Source: Mailhella sp.
GTDB lineage: Bacteria > Desulfobacterota > Desulfovibrionia > Desulfovibrionales > Desulfovibrionaceae
Assembly (NCBI GenBank): GCA_017940105.1
Contig: JAGAZG010000233.1
Span: 1 to 9,421 of the forward strand
Length of the DNA: 9,421 bases
Direction of reading: 5' to 3'
Shown: piece by piece, positions 1-7,663 of the stretch
Layout of the letters: every line of letters begins with the position of its first letter
How positions within the stretch are numbered: position 1 is the first letter of the stretch
Translations under genes and position numbers: made by a program
Notes under the pieces: model-generated
What the model was told of the DNA's origin: nothing
Seen by the model: only the letters and a program-made list of their open reading frames with translations
Database searches by the model: none

Positions 1-895
1 GGAGCTTGTCGTTTTCGTTTTTCACAGGCAGAAGAAGCATCTTAGCATGGGAAGGAACAGTAAATGGTGCGGCACTTATTATGTCTGTAAAGAAAAGCAG
101 TTGCCGGGCCCGCCTGCATGCGTGTGGGGTGGTATCCCTGGGGTATCCATAGCAGCCGTGATGGTTACGGGCCGCCGACTCTCCGATAAGGACAACCAGC
201 GTCACGGGACTGTCGATTTTTGAAATTCGCCCGTATTTTTTCAGTATGCCAGCGACCTTGTCTCTAGACAGATCTGCCAGAGCGTCCTTTTTCTGCCAGT
301 ATTGCCTGTATGCCGCATAAGACTGCCAGAGAGGATTATACTTCCATGTTTTCGATGGGGAATTGATGAGAGCTATGCCGGTGGCTGCAATCAGCAGAAG
401 AACAGCCGCCATTCTCAAATTCCTATGGGGCTTAAAGCTCCAATGCCATAAAACGTAAAGAAAAGGCACGGGCAGCAGCCAGCAGAAAATAACGGCGGCT
501 GCTGTTTTTGCCGAACTGTACGAAAGTATGAATTCTTTGGCTTCTGCCAGGTTTGTTTCATAGAGTGCAGCAATGGTAATGGAAGAGGGCTGCGTATGGT
601 ACAATAAAATGTGCACCGAATAGACAGAGGCAATTAAGGCATATACTGCATAAAAAGCAATGCCAACATATTTATTGTTGTCTGATGCAAGCAGCAAAGC
701 AAGCAGAAAAGGGATGGTGCCGATTACAAAAGAAATGAGTGTTTTCCAGGGAAGCCATACAGGGAAGGCATAAAACCAAAGCGCAGTAGGGATCAGCCAC
801 AGCGCCATAGGCAAAAGCGCAGTTGCACCGGCCAGACGGAGCACAGGCAGGATTTGGAACCGGCTGCATGCTCTCATGGAAAGATTACTTTTCAT
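1..895 (-). CDS. Phosphoethanolamine transferase, EptA/CptA-like (3' end outside window)
   Basis: The first 298 codons of a roughly 500-550-residue family are present and open to the window edge with no internal stop. The family transfers phosphoethanolamine from phosphatidylethanolamine to lipid A, LPS core or other surface acceptors, acting at the periplasmic face of the inner membrane. Hydrophobic segments lie at about residues 16-46, 51-69, 77-97, 130-150 and 161-177, followed by a linker and the start of the sulfatase-fold catalytic domain. VVLIGES gives the metal-binding Glu at 239, the GYPRDTTP motif follows, and PFT places the probable nucleophile Thr at 279. The 40-residue Glu-Thr spacing matches EptA (E240/T280 in the Neisseria enzyme, recalled). 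Start: ATG at 895 with a strong GAGGTGA ribosome site; Met7 is less likely. G+C is about 45 %, lower than the neighbouring operon, which suggests a separate origin. The acceptor cannot be told. Confidence 0.9.
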   Translation of the reverse strand, partial: MKSNLSMRACSRFQILPVLRLAGATALLPMALWLIPTALWFYAFPVWLPWKTLISFVIGTIPFLLALLLASDNNKYVGIAFYAVYALIASVYSVHILLYHTQPSSITIAALYETNLAEAKEFILSYSSAKTAAAVIFCWLLPVPFLYVLWHWSFKPHRNLRMAAVLLLIAATGIALINSPSKTWKYNPLWQSYAAYRQYWQKKDALADLSRDKVAGILKKYGRISKIDSPVTLVVLIGESAARNHHGCYGYPRDTTPHACRRARQLLFFTDIISAAPFTVPSHAKMLLLPVKNENDKL

Positions 896-900
896 AAGGG

Positions 901-908
901 TCACCTCA
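901..908 (-). promoter_or_regulatory. Ribosome binding site of the EptA-like gene
   Basis: The minus strand reads TGAGGTGA, ending five bases before the ATG at 895. This good Shine-Dalgarno match decides the start in favour of Met1 over the internal Met7. Confidence 0.75.
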
Positions 909-1004
909 TAATCCAAAAGACTGCGTGCATAGGTACATCGGTTTTTCTTTGAGTTCAACTTGGACATTTTAGTCAAGGACCGACTGGTGTTACGCATTCA
1001 TCCG

Positions 1005-1021
1005 CCGCCGAAGTACGGCGG
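1005..1021. repeat. Perfect 6-bp inverted repeat, 5-base loop
   Basis: CCGCCG and CGGCGG flank a five-base loop, a GC-rich stem located 77 bases after the last stop codon of the operon. It is not followed by a T-run on either strand, so it is not a canonical intrinsic terminator. It could be an RNA-stabilising stem, a factor-dependent termination aid or a remnant of a repeat element. Confidence 0.5.
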
Positions 1022-1097
1022 ACTTATGGCAATCCGGGAACGCTCGGAGTCTACATCGTCTTGCGGGATGCGTTGCCCCTTTCCGGCATGACGGGAA

Positions 1098-3740
1098 CTA
1101 CTGCACCTTTATCCAGCTCTTTTTATCGAACAGCGGTCCCTGAATATTGTACACTTCATGGAAGATGAATCTGTTGTCCTGATGGCGCGCCCTGTTGATG
1201 TCGCCATTCACATGGTAACGTTTCCGGTCTGTTATCAGCCATGGGGTGCGTATATTTTTTTTGTCCGCCGCAAGAGCGTTGGCGATAATGGCGGGCACGT
1301 CCCAGTTGGCCATGAGGCTGGTGCCGTCCGTGCGCACTGGACCTCGTTCCCCGGACTCCTTCACCAGCAGCAGACCGTGAAGATGCACGGAAGGCAGTTT
1401 TTTCCAGAGGTTGAAGATTTTAGCGCTGTCGCCGCGGCCGTGGTCGGAAACGATGATGATCTGCGTGTTGTCGTACACGCCCTGATCCTTCATCCAGTCG
1501 AACCAGCGAATCAGCAACCTGAGGGCGAAGCCTTCGGTGCGCAGGTGATGCGGTGAGAGTCCGTTGTTGGCGGGGTCGCGGGTGGCACTTGTTCCGCTGT
1601 CGCTGGTAGGCATGCCGTTGTCGTCAACACCCCACGGCACGTGGGTGAGCATGTTGGACATGAAGATGAAGGCATTTTCGCCGTTGTCTGAAATCTGCGA
1701 GGCTTCGGGCAGCACGTACAGCGAGGCGAGACGTTTCAGCGAATGACGGATGGAGTGGCTGGCGATGGATACGGCGCTCATCCAGCGGCCGTTACGATAG
1801 ATTTTTTTCTTGACGGACAGCGGGGCAATGTTGAACAGGCCTATTGCCGTGAGGACTATGTCCTGCTCGTTGACTTCGGGATAGACAAAGTTATGTCTTT
1901 GCGCCCAGTACTTTCCGGCTCCGGACCAGATGTCGTCATCCAAAAGAAAGCTGGCCTTTGGCGTTTTTTTCAGCAGGGGAGCGACGAGTGCGGGGACGAG
2001 CGCTTCTCCGTTATGCACGGACAGTCTGAAATTTTTGTTCTGGAGAGAGCGTAAGAAGGTCCCGTAGGAAGCGTTTATCTTTTCTTCGAGAGAGCGGGAA
2101 TCATCCTGATTCAGGACGACGGGATGACACATCTCGCCGCCGAGTATGCCGGGCTTGCCGAAGATGGTGGAGGTGCCGGCTGTCACGGTGTCCTCATACC
2201 AGGTGAAACCGTCGAGTCCGGTCTTCAGGTCGGGGTATTTTTCGAAAAGCTGGGTCATATTGCCGCCTGTGAACATATCGAGCATCACGACGACGATGTT
2301 CCTGCCATTTTTACTGAAGGTGAAAAAATCCTTCATGTACTGCGGAGGAGCCGTGTCCTCTCTTTGCGAGGGAGGATTGTTTCGGGCAATAAAGTCCAGA
2401 GTTTGTCTGGAGGAATGATAGTGTATTCCCGTCATGATGATGAGCATGGTGAGGGTCGCGTAGACCACGTTTTTGAGCACGGCCGTTTTTCGAATTTTTA
2501 TGAGGGCGAGGAAGGCGGCGATGATGGCCGCCACCACAATAATGTCGATATATATATTGTACCAGCGGTACAACGGTTCCGGTCTTTGCAGAATAAGGGC
2601 GTCCAGCGCGCCGAAGTCGGGCGCGAGCAGAAAGCAGAAGCATAGTGCTGCAAAGCCGAGCACCGTTAAGAGAGCACCGAGAAGCCAGCGCAGGTGGCCG
2701 CTCAGAACACCCACTATGTAGAAAAGCAGGGTAAACATGAACAGTATGCCTAGCCGCTCCTTTGTGAACTCCACCACCGGGGTGGAAAATACGGCCGGGT
2801 CGGAGCTGTACACCGCAAACGGACAATAGACCATGAGCAGCATGACGATAAGCATGGTTACGGGCAGATACAGCCCGGCCAGCACAGCCTTCTGCGAGGA
2901 GGGCAGGAAGGCGTTCCAGAAGACTGATACCTTATGCCAGTTCACAAGACGGAAAGGAAAGAGGTCGCCGAGACGGATCAGCACAGCCGAAGCTGCTGCA
3001 CCTGCGCGCGTAAGAATCCGATTTCTGGAGTCAGCAAGTTTCTGCATTGCGCCGGTCCAGCCCGGGCGTTTCATCCAGTCCTTCTCTACGATGTTCTTGC
3101 CCAGGGAATAGACGTTGTTCAGCGTCCAGTAGAAGGTGAGGGCGGCGGGAGAATTGTACAGCAGCACGAGAAAAAGAGCCGCCATGCCGTAGAGCTGGAT
3201 TTTGTCCCGGCGGGAGAGACCGTGGGTGTAGAAGAAGGCCGAGACCAGATTTACGACGGTCATCAGTATGGGCAGAACGTTGACGCTTGCACTCCCCAGG
3301 CTGAAGAGCGCGTCCGGCGCGCCAAGATCGCGGATAGGGCCGAAAGTCACGCCGTGCAGCACTTCCATATGGGACAGAAGATGATAGGCGGCGAAGAAGA
3401 AGGGCACCTGCAGAAGCACGCCTACGCTGGCCCGCAGGGTCATGAACTGGCTGTAGCCATGTTGCCGGTACAGAGTGGAGAGCATGGCGAAGCGTTCCTG
3501 GCCCTTGAAGACCGAGCGAATCATAGTTTCCATGGGGGCCATGCGGGCCTTCAGGGCGCGTTCCTCTTCCTGCCAGCTTTCCACCTTGTTGTAGATGGGC
3601 AGAATGACGGTATTGACGGCGAGGCTCATGAGAATGAGGGCGAGGCCAAAGGAATGCGTTGTGTAGAAGCCCCAGTTAAGAATGGTCTGCATGAAGAATT
3701 CAAGCGGGGCTATGCAGATGAGGTACAGAAAGTCAAGCAT
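1098..3740 (-). CDS. YidC/Oxa1-like domain fused to LtaS/OpgB-like phosphotransferase (alkaline phosphatase superfamily)
   Basis: An 880-residue membrane protein with three parts. Residues 1 to about 222 resemble the YidC/Oxa1 five-helix core: LQVPFFFA (109-116), NVLPILMT (154-161) and LLYNSPAALTFYWTLNN (193-209). Residues 287-442 hold about five further helices, the arrangement seen before the catalytic domain in LtaS-type enzymes. Residues 480 to about 825 form a periplasmic sulfatase-fold domain with VVVMLD (Asp488 as metal ligand), a Thr/Ser cluster at 518-525 holding the likely nucleophile, THVPW (His700) and VSDHG (Asp766, His767). Relatives transfer phosphoglycerol or phosphoethanolamine headgroups. 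The Arg of the YidC groove (R366 in E. coli) appears replaced by Asn43, so the first part may not be a working insertase. It starts three bases after the upstream gene and ends the operon. Domain calls are firm; substrate and the role of the YidC part are inference. Confidence 0.85.
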   Translation of the reverse strand: MLDFLYLICIAPLEFFMQTILNWGFYTTHSFGLALILMSLAVNTVILPIYNKVESWQEEERALKARMAPMETMIRSVFKGQERFAMLSTLYRQHGYSQFMTLRASVGVLLQVPFFFAAYHLLSHMEVLHGVTFGPIRDLGAPDALFSLGSASVNVLPILMTVVNLVSAFFYTHGLSRRDKIQLYGMAALFLVLLYNSPAALTFYWTLNNVYSLGKNIVEKDWMKRPGWTGAMQKLADSRNRILTRAGAAASAVLIRLGDLFPFRLVNWHKVSVFWNAFLPSSQKAVLAGLYLPVTMLIVMLLMVYCPFAVYSSDPAVFSTPVVEFTKERLGILFMFTLLFYIVGVLSGHLRWLLGALLTVLGFAALCFCFLLAPDFGALDALILQRPEPLYRWYNIYIDIIVVAAIIAAFLALIKIRKTAVLKNVVYATLTMLIIMTGIHYHSSRQTLDFIARNNPPSQREDTAPPQYMKDFFTFSKNGRNIVVVMLDMFTGGNMTQLFEKYPDLKTGLDGFTWYEDTVTAGTSTIFGKPGILGGEMCHPVVLNQDDSRSLEEKINASYGTFLRSLQNKNFRLSVHNGEALVPALVAPLLKKTPKASFLLDDDIWSGAGKYWAQRHNFVYPEVNEQDIVLTAIGLFNIAPLSVKKKIYRNGRWMSAVSIASHSIRHSLKRLASLYVLPEASQISDNGENAFIFMSNMLTHVPWGVDDNGMPTSDSGTSATRDPANNGLSPHHLRTEGFALRLLIRWFDWMKDQGVYDNTQIIIVSDHGRGDSAKIFNLWKKLPSVHLHGLLLVKESGERGPVRTDGTSLMANWDVPAIIANALAADKKNIRTPWLITDRKRYHVNGDINRARHQDNRFIFHEVYNIQGPLFDKKSWIKVQ

Positions 3741-3743
3741 GGC

Positions 3744-5027
3744 TTATTTCCCGGCAGAGGCTATGTTCAGGATGGCGTCGGTCACGGGTTTTGCGGCGTG
3801 GCCGAAGTTTGCGACGTTTTCGCGGCGAAGGGTCAGGATGCGGTCGGCAAAGTCACTGTCGGAGATCATTTCCTCTATGATACCTGGAAGCCGGTCTAGC
3901 TCTGCCGCGCTCACCTGTCCCCCAAGCTTCTTCACCGTTTCCGCCTCCCATGCTGGGTGAGCAAGGCTGAAACCGTCAAAGCCGCGCATATCGGATTCGT
4001 ACTGAAGAGTGATGACTGGCCGCAGGAAAATGAAGGCGAAGTCGAAGATGACACCGGAGAAGTCCGAGACCATGATTTCGGCCCGGCTCAGGGAGGAGAA
4101 TCCGTCAGGGTTGCAATCCCATTCGATGTTCGGATATGCGGAGAGTTCCTGCTGAAGCTGCTGCATGAGCGACTTTTCCGAAATGAAGCTCTGCGGGTGT
4201 GGGCGCAGAATGACCTTGTAGCCCGCTTCGGCGAGATAGCGGGGCACGGCGGATCCGTGGCGGGTGAGCATGCCGTTTCTGCCCCAGGATGGCGCAACGA
4301 GCACGCGCCCTTTTTCTGCCTGTATGTTTTCTCTCTCCTTGCGGGCAACGAGCAAATCCATGTACGGGCATCCGACAACGGGAAGTTCCTTCGGCGTGGT
4401 GCCTCGCGAGGTTTCCAGCGCACGCAGTGATTTGACCTGATACGGTCCGCTGCAGAGCACGGCGTCATAGTAGTCGAAGGCAAAGAGCTTGTAGGAATGG
4501 ATGTCGGTGAGCGAGTGCACCACGTGGATGTACTTTTTGACGCCTCTGGACCGGCGGATCTGCAGAACGTCTATGCCTGGCGTGGTGAGCACGAGGGCGT
4601 CGGCCTCAAGAAAGTTCAGCGTGGTGTAGGCCGTGTTGCCGGTGCCGATGTAGCGGCAGGTGATGCACTCTGGGAGGTTTGCCTTGAAGCAGGGGGAGCT
4701 TTCCGAAGACGTGAGGTATTCCACGTTTTCTCCTCTGCGTCCCAGTTCTTCGAGCAGGGGGCGGAATGTGCCCCAGTAGTTGGCGGATTCTTCGTAGATG
4801 GCGATGTGCTTGTGCTCCAGCAGCCTGCTCTTGCCCGCAGCCTTGAAAAGGAGCTTGCGGAACAGGGTGGGAATTTTGCGCACGACGAAGTAGGCCGTGG
4901 ACAGCAGACCTATGAATACGGAAAGGAGCATGCTGCCCGTGCCCGGGTCGAGATAGGCATAGGCGGGTGAGGGACTTGCCAGAAGAAGCAGGCCTGCCGC
5001 AAGGGCAAGGTTGAAAGCGTATTTCAT
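3744..5027 (-). CDS. Membrane-anchored CDP-glycerol glycerophosphotransferase-family protein (TagF/TagB-like)
   Basis: A 427-residue protein. Family members move a glycerol-phosphate (or related) unit from a CDP donor to a polymer or lipid-linked acceptor at the cytoplasmic membrane face. Residues 4-24 are a signal-like helix ending PAYA, followed by LDPGTGS (26-32) and a second helix (about 33-49) with Arg/Lys after it. If the first helix is retained, the pair forms a hairpin that leaves the catalytic domain in the cytoplasm. The catalytic region carries HVVHS (His168/His171), WGRNG (248-252), RPHP (275-278) and SDFSGVIFDF (321-330), the hallmark motifs of the glyphos-transferase domain. The start overlaps the permease stop as ATGA, so translation is probably coupled. 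The donor could be CDP-glycerol, or a CDP-activated phosphonate or polyol made by the first gene of the operon; sequence alone does not decide. Confidence 0.85.
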   Translation of the reverse strand: MKYAFNLALAAGLLLLASPSPAYAYLDPGTGSMLLSVFIGLLSTAYFVVRKIPTLFRKLLFKAAGKSRLLEHKHIAIYEESANYWGTFRPLLEELGRRGENVEYLTSSESSPCFKANLPECITCRYIGTGNTAYTTLNFLEADALVLTTPGIDVLQIRRSRGVKKYIHVVHSLTDIHSYKLFAFDYYDAVLCSGPYQVKSLRALETSRGTTPKELPVVGCPYMDLLVARKERENIQAEKGRVLVAPSWGRNGMLTRHGSAVPRYLAEAGYKVILRPHPQSFISEKSLMQQLQQELSAYPNIEWDCNPDGFSSLSRAEIMVSDFSGVIFDFAFIFLRPVITLQYESDMRGFDGFSLAHPAWEAETVKKLGGQVSAAELDRLPGIIEEMISDSDFADRILTLRRENVANFGHAAKPVTDAILNIASAGK

Positions 5028-6655
5028 TCAAAACTCTCAGCGGAGACGATTTTTTTGAAGAGAACGTGGAGCAGACCCGCTCCAAAGGTGACGGCCAGCA
5101 CCAGGGTGCTCATGGCGGCTGCGGAGCCGAGGTAGCCTGAATCGTACATGTTGACGATGGAGATGGCCGCGACGGTATGTCTGCCCCCGCACAGGAAGGC
5201 CATGGAGGAGACCGTGGTCATGGCGTTGATGAAAAGATAGAAAAACACGTCGGCAAGGGGCAGACGGCACTGCTGAACGACCACGCGCAGAGCGGTTTTC
5301 CATGCGGGTACTCCCATGCTTCGCCCTGCCTTTTCATAGTTGTCGTCCACTTTGGCAAGGGCCGACACGAATGTCAGGTGCGCGACCGTGGAGAAATGCA
5401 CGATGGTGTTGATGACGAGTATGGCGAAACTGTCGTACAAAAAGGAGAAAGGGCCGCTGTTGAAGGCAAAGATGTAGGCAAGGCCAAGCACGAGTCCAGG
5501 CAGGCTCAACGGCAGAAGCAGCAGAAGGCGGTACAGCCTTTTCAGGGGAGCCGGAATCTGTGCTCGTTCCACAAGATAGGCTCCCGTGTAGAGAAAAGCA
5601 GTGCCGAAAACGGCCGCGCACAGGGCCATGGCTGCCGAGGTGCCAAGAGATGAGAGGCTGTAGCCCGCTTCTTCGAAAAAGTAGTTGTCCAGTACGGGTG
5701 TCATGTCGTAAGGCCAGAAGGCCGTGAACGAAGCAATCACCACCACGGCGATCGAGGACATGGGCAGAAGCAGGATTCCCCAGCAGACAAAGCCGAAAAG
5801 AGGGGAGCTTTTCTGTTCCATATTGGAAACCGGCCTTGCGTTCTGCACGCTCAGTCTGGCGTGGGCGCGGCGTGCCCATGTGTCAAGGGTCAGCGTTAGG
5901 ACGGTGGGAGCCATGAGCACGAGGCTGATGAGGGCTCCCATGGTGAGATTTTGCTGGCCGATGACCTGAGAGAAGATTTCAGTGGACAGCACGGAATAGT
6001 CTCCGCCGAGCACTTTGGGAACGCCGAAGTCCGTTATGGAGAGTGTGAACACAACGAAAGATGCGTTGATGATGCCGTAGCGGGCATTTGGCAGCGTGAC
6101 GGACGTGAACTTTCGCCACGGCCCAGCTCCAAGGCAGGCTGCTGCCATGTACAGGCGGCTGTCCACACTGCGCAGGGAGGTAAGAAGCAGCAGCGTGGCA
6201 TGCGGCAGGGTGAACACGGCGTTGCCAAGCACTATGCCCAGCGGACCGTACAATTCCTGACCGCCGAGCAGAAAGCGCGCAATACCCTGCGACCCGAAAA
6301 GATAGACGAAGCCGATAGCCGGAAGCAGTGACGGAACGAACAGCGGAAGCAGAACCAGAAGACTGCAGATCCTGCGCCCGGAAAAGCGGGTATGGGTCAG
6401 ACCGTATGCCAGAAGAAAGGCCGCGGGAACCACAAGCGCGGTGACTGTGATGCTTATGGTGAGGGAGTGGACGAACGAGGAGGACAGCCCTGGAGAGTGG
6501 AGATACTCCAGAAAATTGGCCGCACCGACGAAGTTGCCTTCATCATCGGACACGCTCCGCACAAGAAGCATGTACAGCGGATAGATGAGCGCCGGAAAAA
6601 GCAGGAACAGAAGAAGAAGCTGGACCAGTACGCCCCGAGGGGAAGGTCTACCCAT
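5024..6655 (-). CDS. ABC transporter permease, fused double-domain, 2-aminoethylphosphonate/ferric type
   Basis: A 543-residue inner-membrane permease with two homologous halves of about six helices each, so one polypeptide forms the whole channel, as in the PhnU2/AepW and FbpB-type permeases. Each half carries the cytoplasmic EAA loop that docks on the ATPase: about 165-195 (AAACLGAGPWRKF) and 435-468 (EKAGRSMGVPAWKTA). The length fits the AEP permease family (about 540-550, recalled). The ATG at 6655 is chosen, two bases after the ATPase stop and preceded by GGAG. A longer in-frame start at 6760 would add 35 polar Arg/Cys-rich residues before the first helix and lies inside the ATPase gene. 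The 3' end overlaps the next gene by four bases. Transport function is clear; AEP as substrate is inferred from the family resemblance of all three components. Confidence 0.9.
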   Translation of the reverse strand: MGRPSPRGVLVQLLLLFLLFPALIYPLYMLLVRSVSDDEGNFVGAANFLEYLHSPGLSSSFVHSLTISITVTALVVPAAFLLAYGLTHTRFSGRRICSLLVLLPLFVPSLLPAIGFVYLFGSQGIARFLLGGQELYGPLGIVLGNAVFTLPHATLLLLTSLRSVDSRLYMAAACLGAGPWRKFTSVTLPNARYGIINASFVVFTLSITDFGVPKVLGGDYSVLSTEIFSQVIGQQNLTMGALISLVLMAPTVLTLTLDTWARRAHARLSVQNARPVSNMEQKSSPLFGFVCWGILLLPMSSIAVVVIASFTAFWPYDMTPVLDNYFFEEAGYSLSSLGTSAAMALCAAVFGTAFLYTGAYLVERAQIPAPLKRLYRLLLLLPLSLPGLVLGLAYIFAFNSGPFSFLYDSFAILVINTIVHFSTVAHLTFVSALAKVDDNYEKAGRSMGVPAWKTALRVVVQQCRLPLADVFFYLFINAMTTVSSMAFLCGGRHTVAAISIVNMYDSGYLGSAAAMSTLVLAVTFGAGLLHVLFKKIVSAESFE

Positions 6656-6657
6656 GG

Positions 6658-7653
6658 TCAGTCTCCGTTCCAGCTCCGCCACTTGTCCTGCGGCAGGTGC
6701 ACAGCCACAATGCCGCCTTTTTTGAACTTTGCGGCAGCGGAGGCGGACATTTCCGCCCATAGCCTTGTGGAATAGTCCTGCAGAAGAAGCTCCATGCGGA
6801 CAAACGCCCCCATGTAACAGAGGTCAGTAATCTGAGCGGTCCATGTATGAGGCTGACTGAGCATCAGCTCTGTTGCTTCCGCAACCACGATGTCTTCTCC
6901 GCGTATTCCGTACTCCCGGCCTTCCATGAACGAGAATGACAGAAAGTTCATGCGGCCGATGAAAGATGCCACGAAGCGGTCGGCCGGAGCTTCATAGATT
7001 TCGAGAGGGGTTCCCGTCTGGGCTATGCGCCCGTCTTTCATGATGACGATACGGTCGGCCATGCTCATGGCTTCCTGCTGGTCGTGCGTTACCATGATGG
7101 TGGTGATGCCTATCTGATGCTGAAGACGGCGCAGTTCTTCCGCAAGCTGCTGACGTATGGAGGCGTCGAGGGCGGAAAAGGGTTCGTCGAGCAGCAGTAT
7201 GTGCGGTTCGGGGGCAAGGGCACGGGCGAGGGCCACGCGCTGCTGCTGGCCGACGGAAAGTTGGCTGGGGTAGCGGTAGCAAACGTCGGCAAGGCCCACA
7301 AGCTCCAGCATTTCGCGTACCCTGTCTGCACGTTTGCGGGCATCCCATGAGCCAAGGCCGTAGGCTACATTTTTTTTCACCGTAAGGTTGGGAAACAGCG
7401 CATATCCTTGAAAGACCACGCCGAAGCGACGCTTTTCCGGGGGCAGAAAAGTAATGTCTCTGCCTGAGAGAGTGATTTTTCCTTCTGAAGGATACGCGAT
7501 GCCCGAAACTGCGTTCAGAAGCGTGGTCTTACCGCATCCGGAAGGTCCGAGAATGGCGATAAGCTCACCTTCTTCCACAGAAAACGAGACATTGCGGAGC
7601 ACCCGTGACGCACCGTAGCGCATGCCGAGCTGTTCTACCTCAAGAAAGGCCAT
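6658..7653 (-). CDS. ABC transporter ATP-binding protein, 2-aminoethylphosphonate/ferric type
   Basis: A 331-residue cytoplasmic ATPase that powers the neighbouring permease. Visible motifs: Walker A GPSGCGKT (36-43), Q-loop Gln82 in VVFQGY, signature LSVGQQQR (132-139), Walker B ILLLDEP (152-158), D-loop SALDA, and switch His190 in VTHD. Residues from about 230 form a C-terminal regulatory (TOBE-like) extension, giving the usual length for this subfamily. The signature has Val134 where most members have Gly (LSGGQ); I recall this variant in some AEP-type ATPases and do not take it as inactivating. The start ATG at 7653 has AAGGA five bases upstream, and ten bases separate it from the binding-protein gene. 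The gene order (binding protein, ATPase, permease) is that of a complete importer. Confidence 0.92.
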   Translation of the reverse strand: MAFLEVEQLGMRYGASRVLRNVSFSVEEGELIAILGPSGCGKTTLLNAVSGIAYPSEGKITLSGRDITFLPPEKRRFGVVFQGYALFPNLTVKKNVAYGLGSWDARKRADRVREMLELVGLADVCYRYPSQLSVGQQQRVALARALAPEPHILLLDEPFSALDASIRQQLAEELRRLQHQIGITTIMVTHDQQEAMSMADRIVIMKDGRIAQTGTPLEIYEAPADRFVASFIGRMNFLSFSFMEGREYGIRGEDIVVAEATELMLSQPHTWTAQITDLCYMGAFVRMELLLQDYSTRLWAEMSASAAAKFKKGGIVAVHLPQDKWRSWNGD

Positions 7654-7663
7654 ATTATGTCCT

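Larger units (their letters stand above)
896..1097. other. Intergenic region with small hairpins between operon end and EptA-like gene
   Basis: These 202 bases separate the stop of the YidC-phosphotransferase gene from the next minus-strand start. I see no coding frame of note. There is a perfect 6-bp inverted repeat at 1005-1021 and a 4-bp one at 971-985 (AGTC/GACT). TTGACT and TTGAAC occur on the minus strand as possible -35 elements, but neither has a recognisable -10 at a suitable distance, so no promoter is called. The gap is far longer than any junction inside the operon, which suggests the EptA-like gene is transcribed separately or from an extra promoter here. Confidence 0.6.

Noticed and set aside
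120..175. A suspected frameshift at the GYPR motif of the EptA-like gene
   Set aside because: On careful re-reading of the minus strand the run is AGGGATACC, giving GYPRDTTP in frame with both flanks, so the gene is intact in the window.
415..869. Two short minus-strand open frames (415-633 and 672-869)
   Set aside because: Both lie inside the EptA-like gene in other frames. The true frame from 895 to the window edge is uninterrupted and carries the family motifs.
1005..1021. Intrinsic terminator for the operon
   Set aside because: The stem is only six pairs and is followed by no T-run on the minus strand.
2934..3899. A 321-codon open frame on the plus strand, opposite the YidC fusion and its upstream neighbour
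   Set aside because: It is antisense to well-supported genes, spans the junction of two of them, has a His/Gly/Glu-rich composition typical of reverse frames in GC-rich DNA and has no recognisable domain.
6656..6760. Longer start for the permease at 6760
   Set aside because: It would add 35 Arg/Cys-rich residues ahead of the first helix and overlap the ATPase gene by about 100 bases; the ATG at 6655 has a ribosome site and the expected family length.
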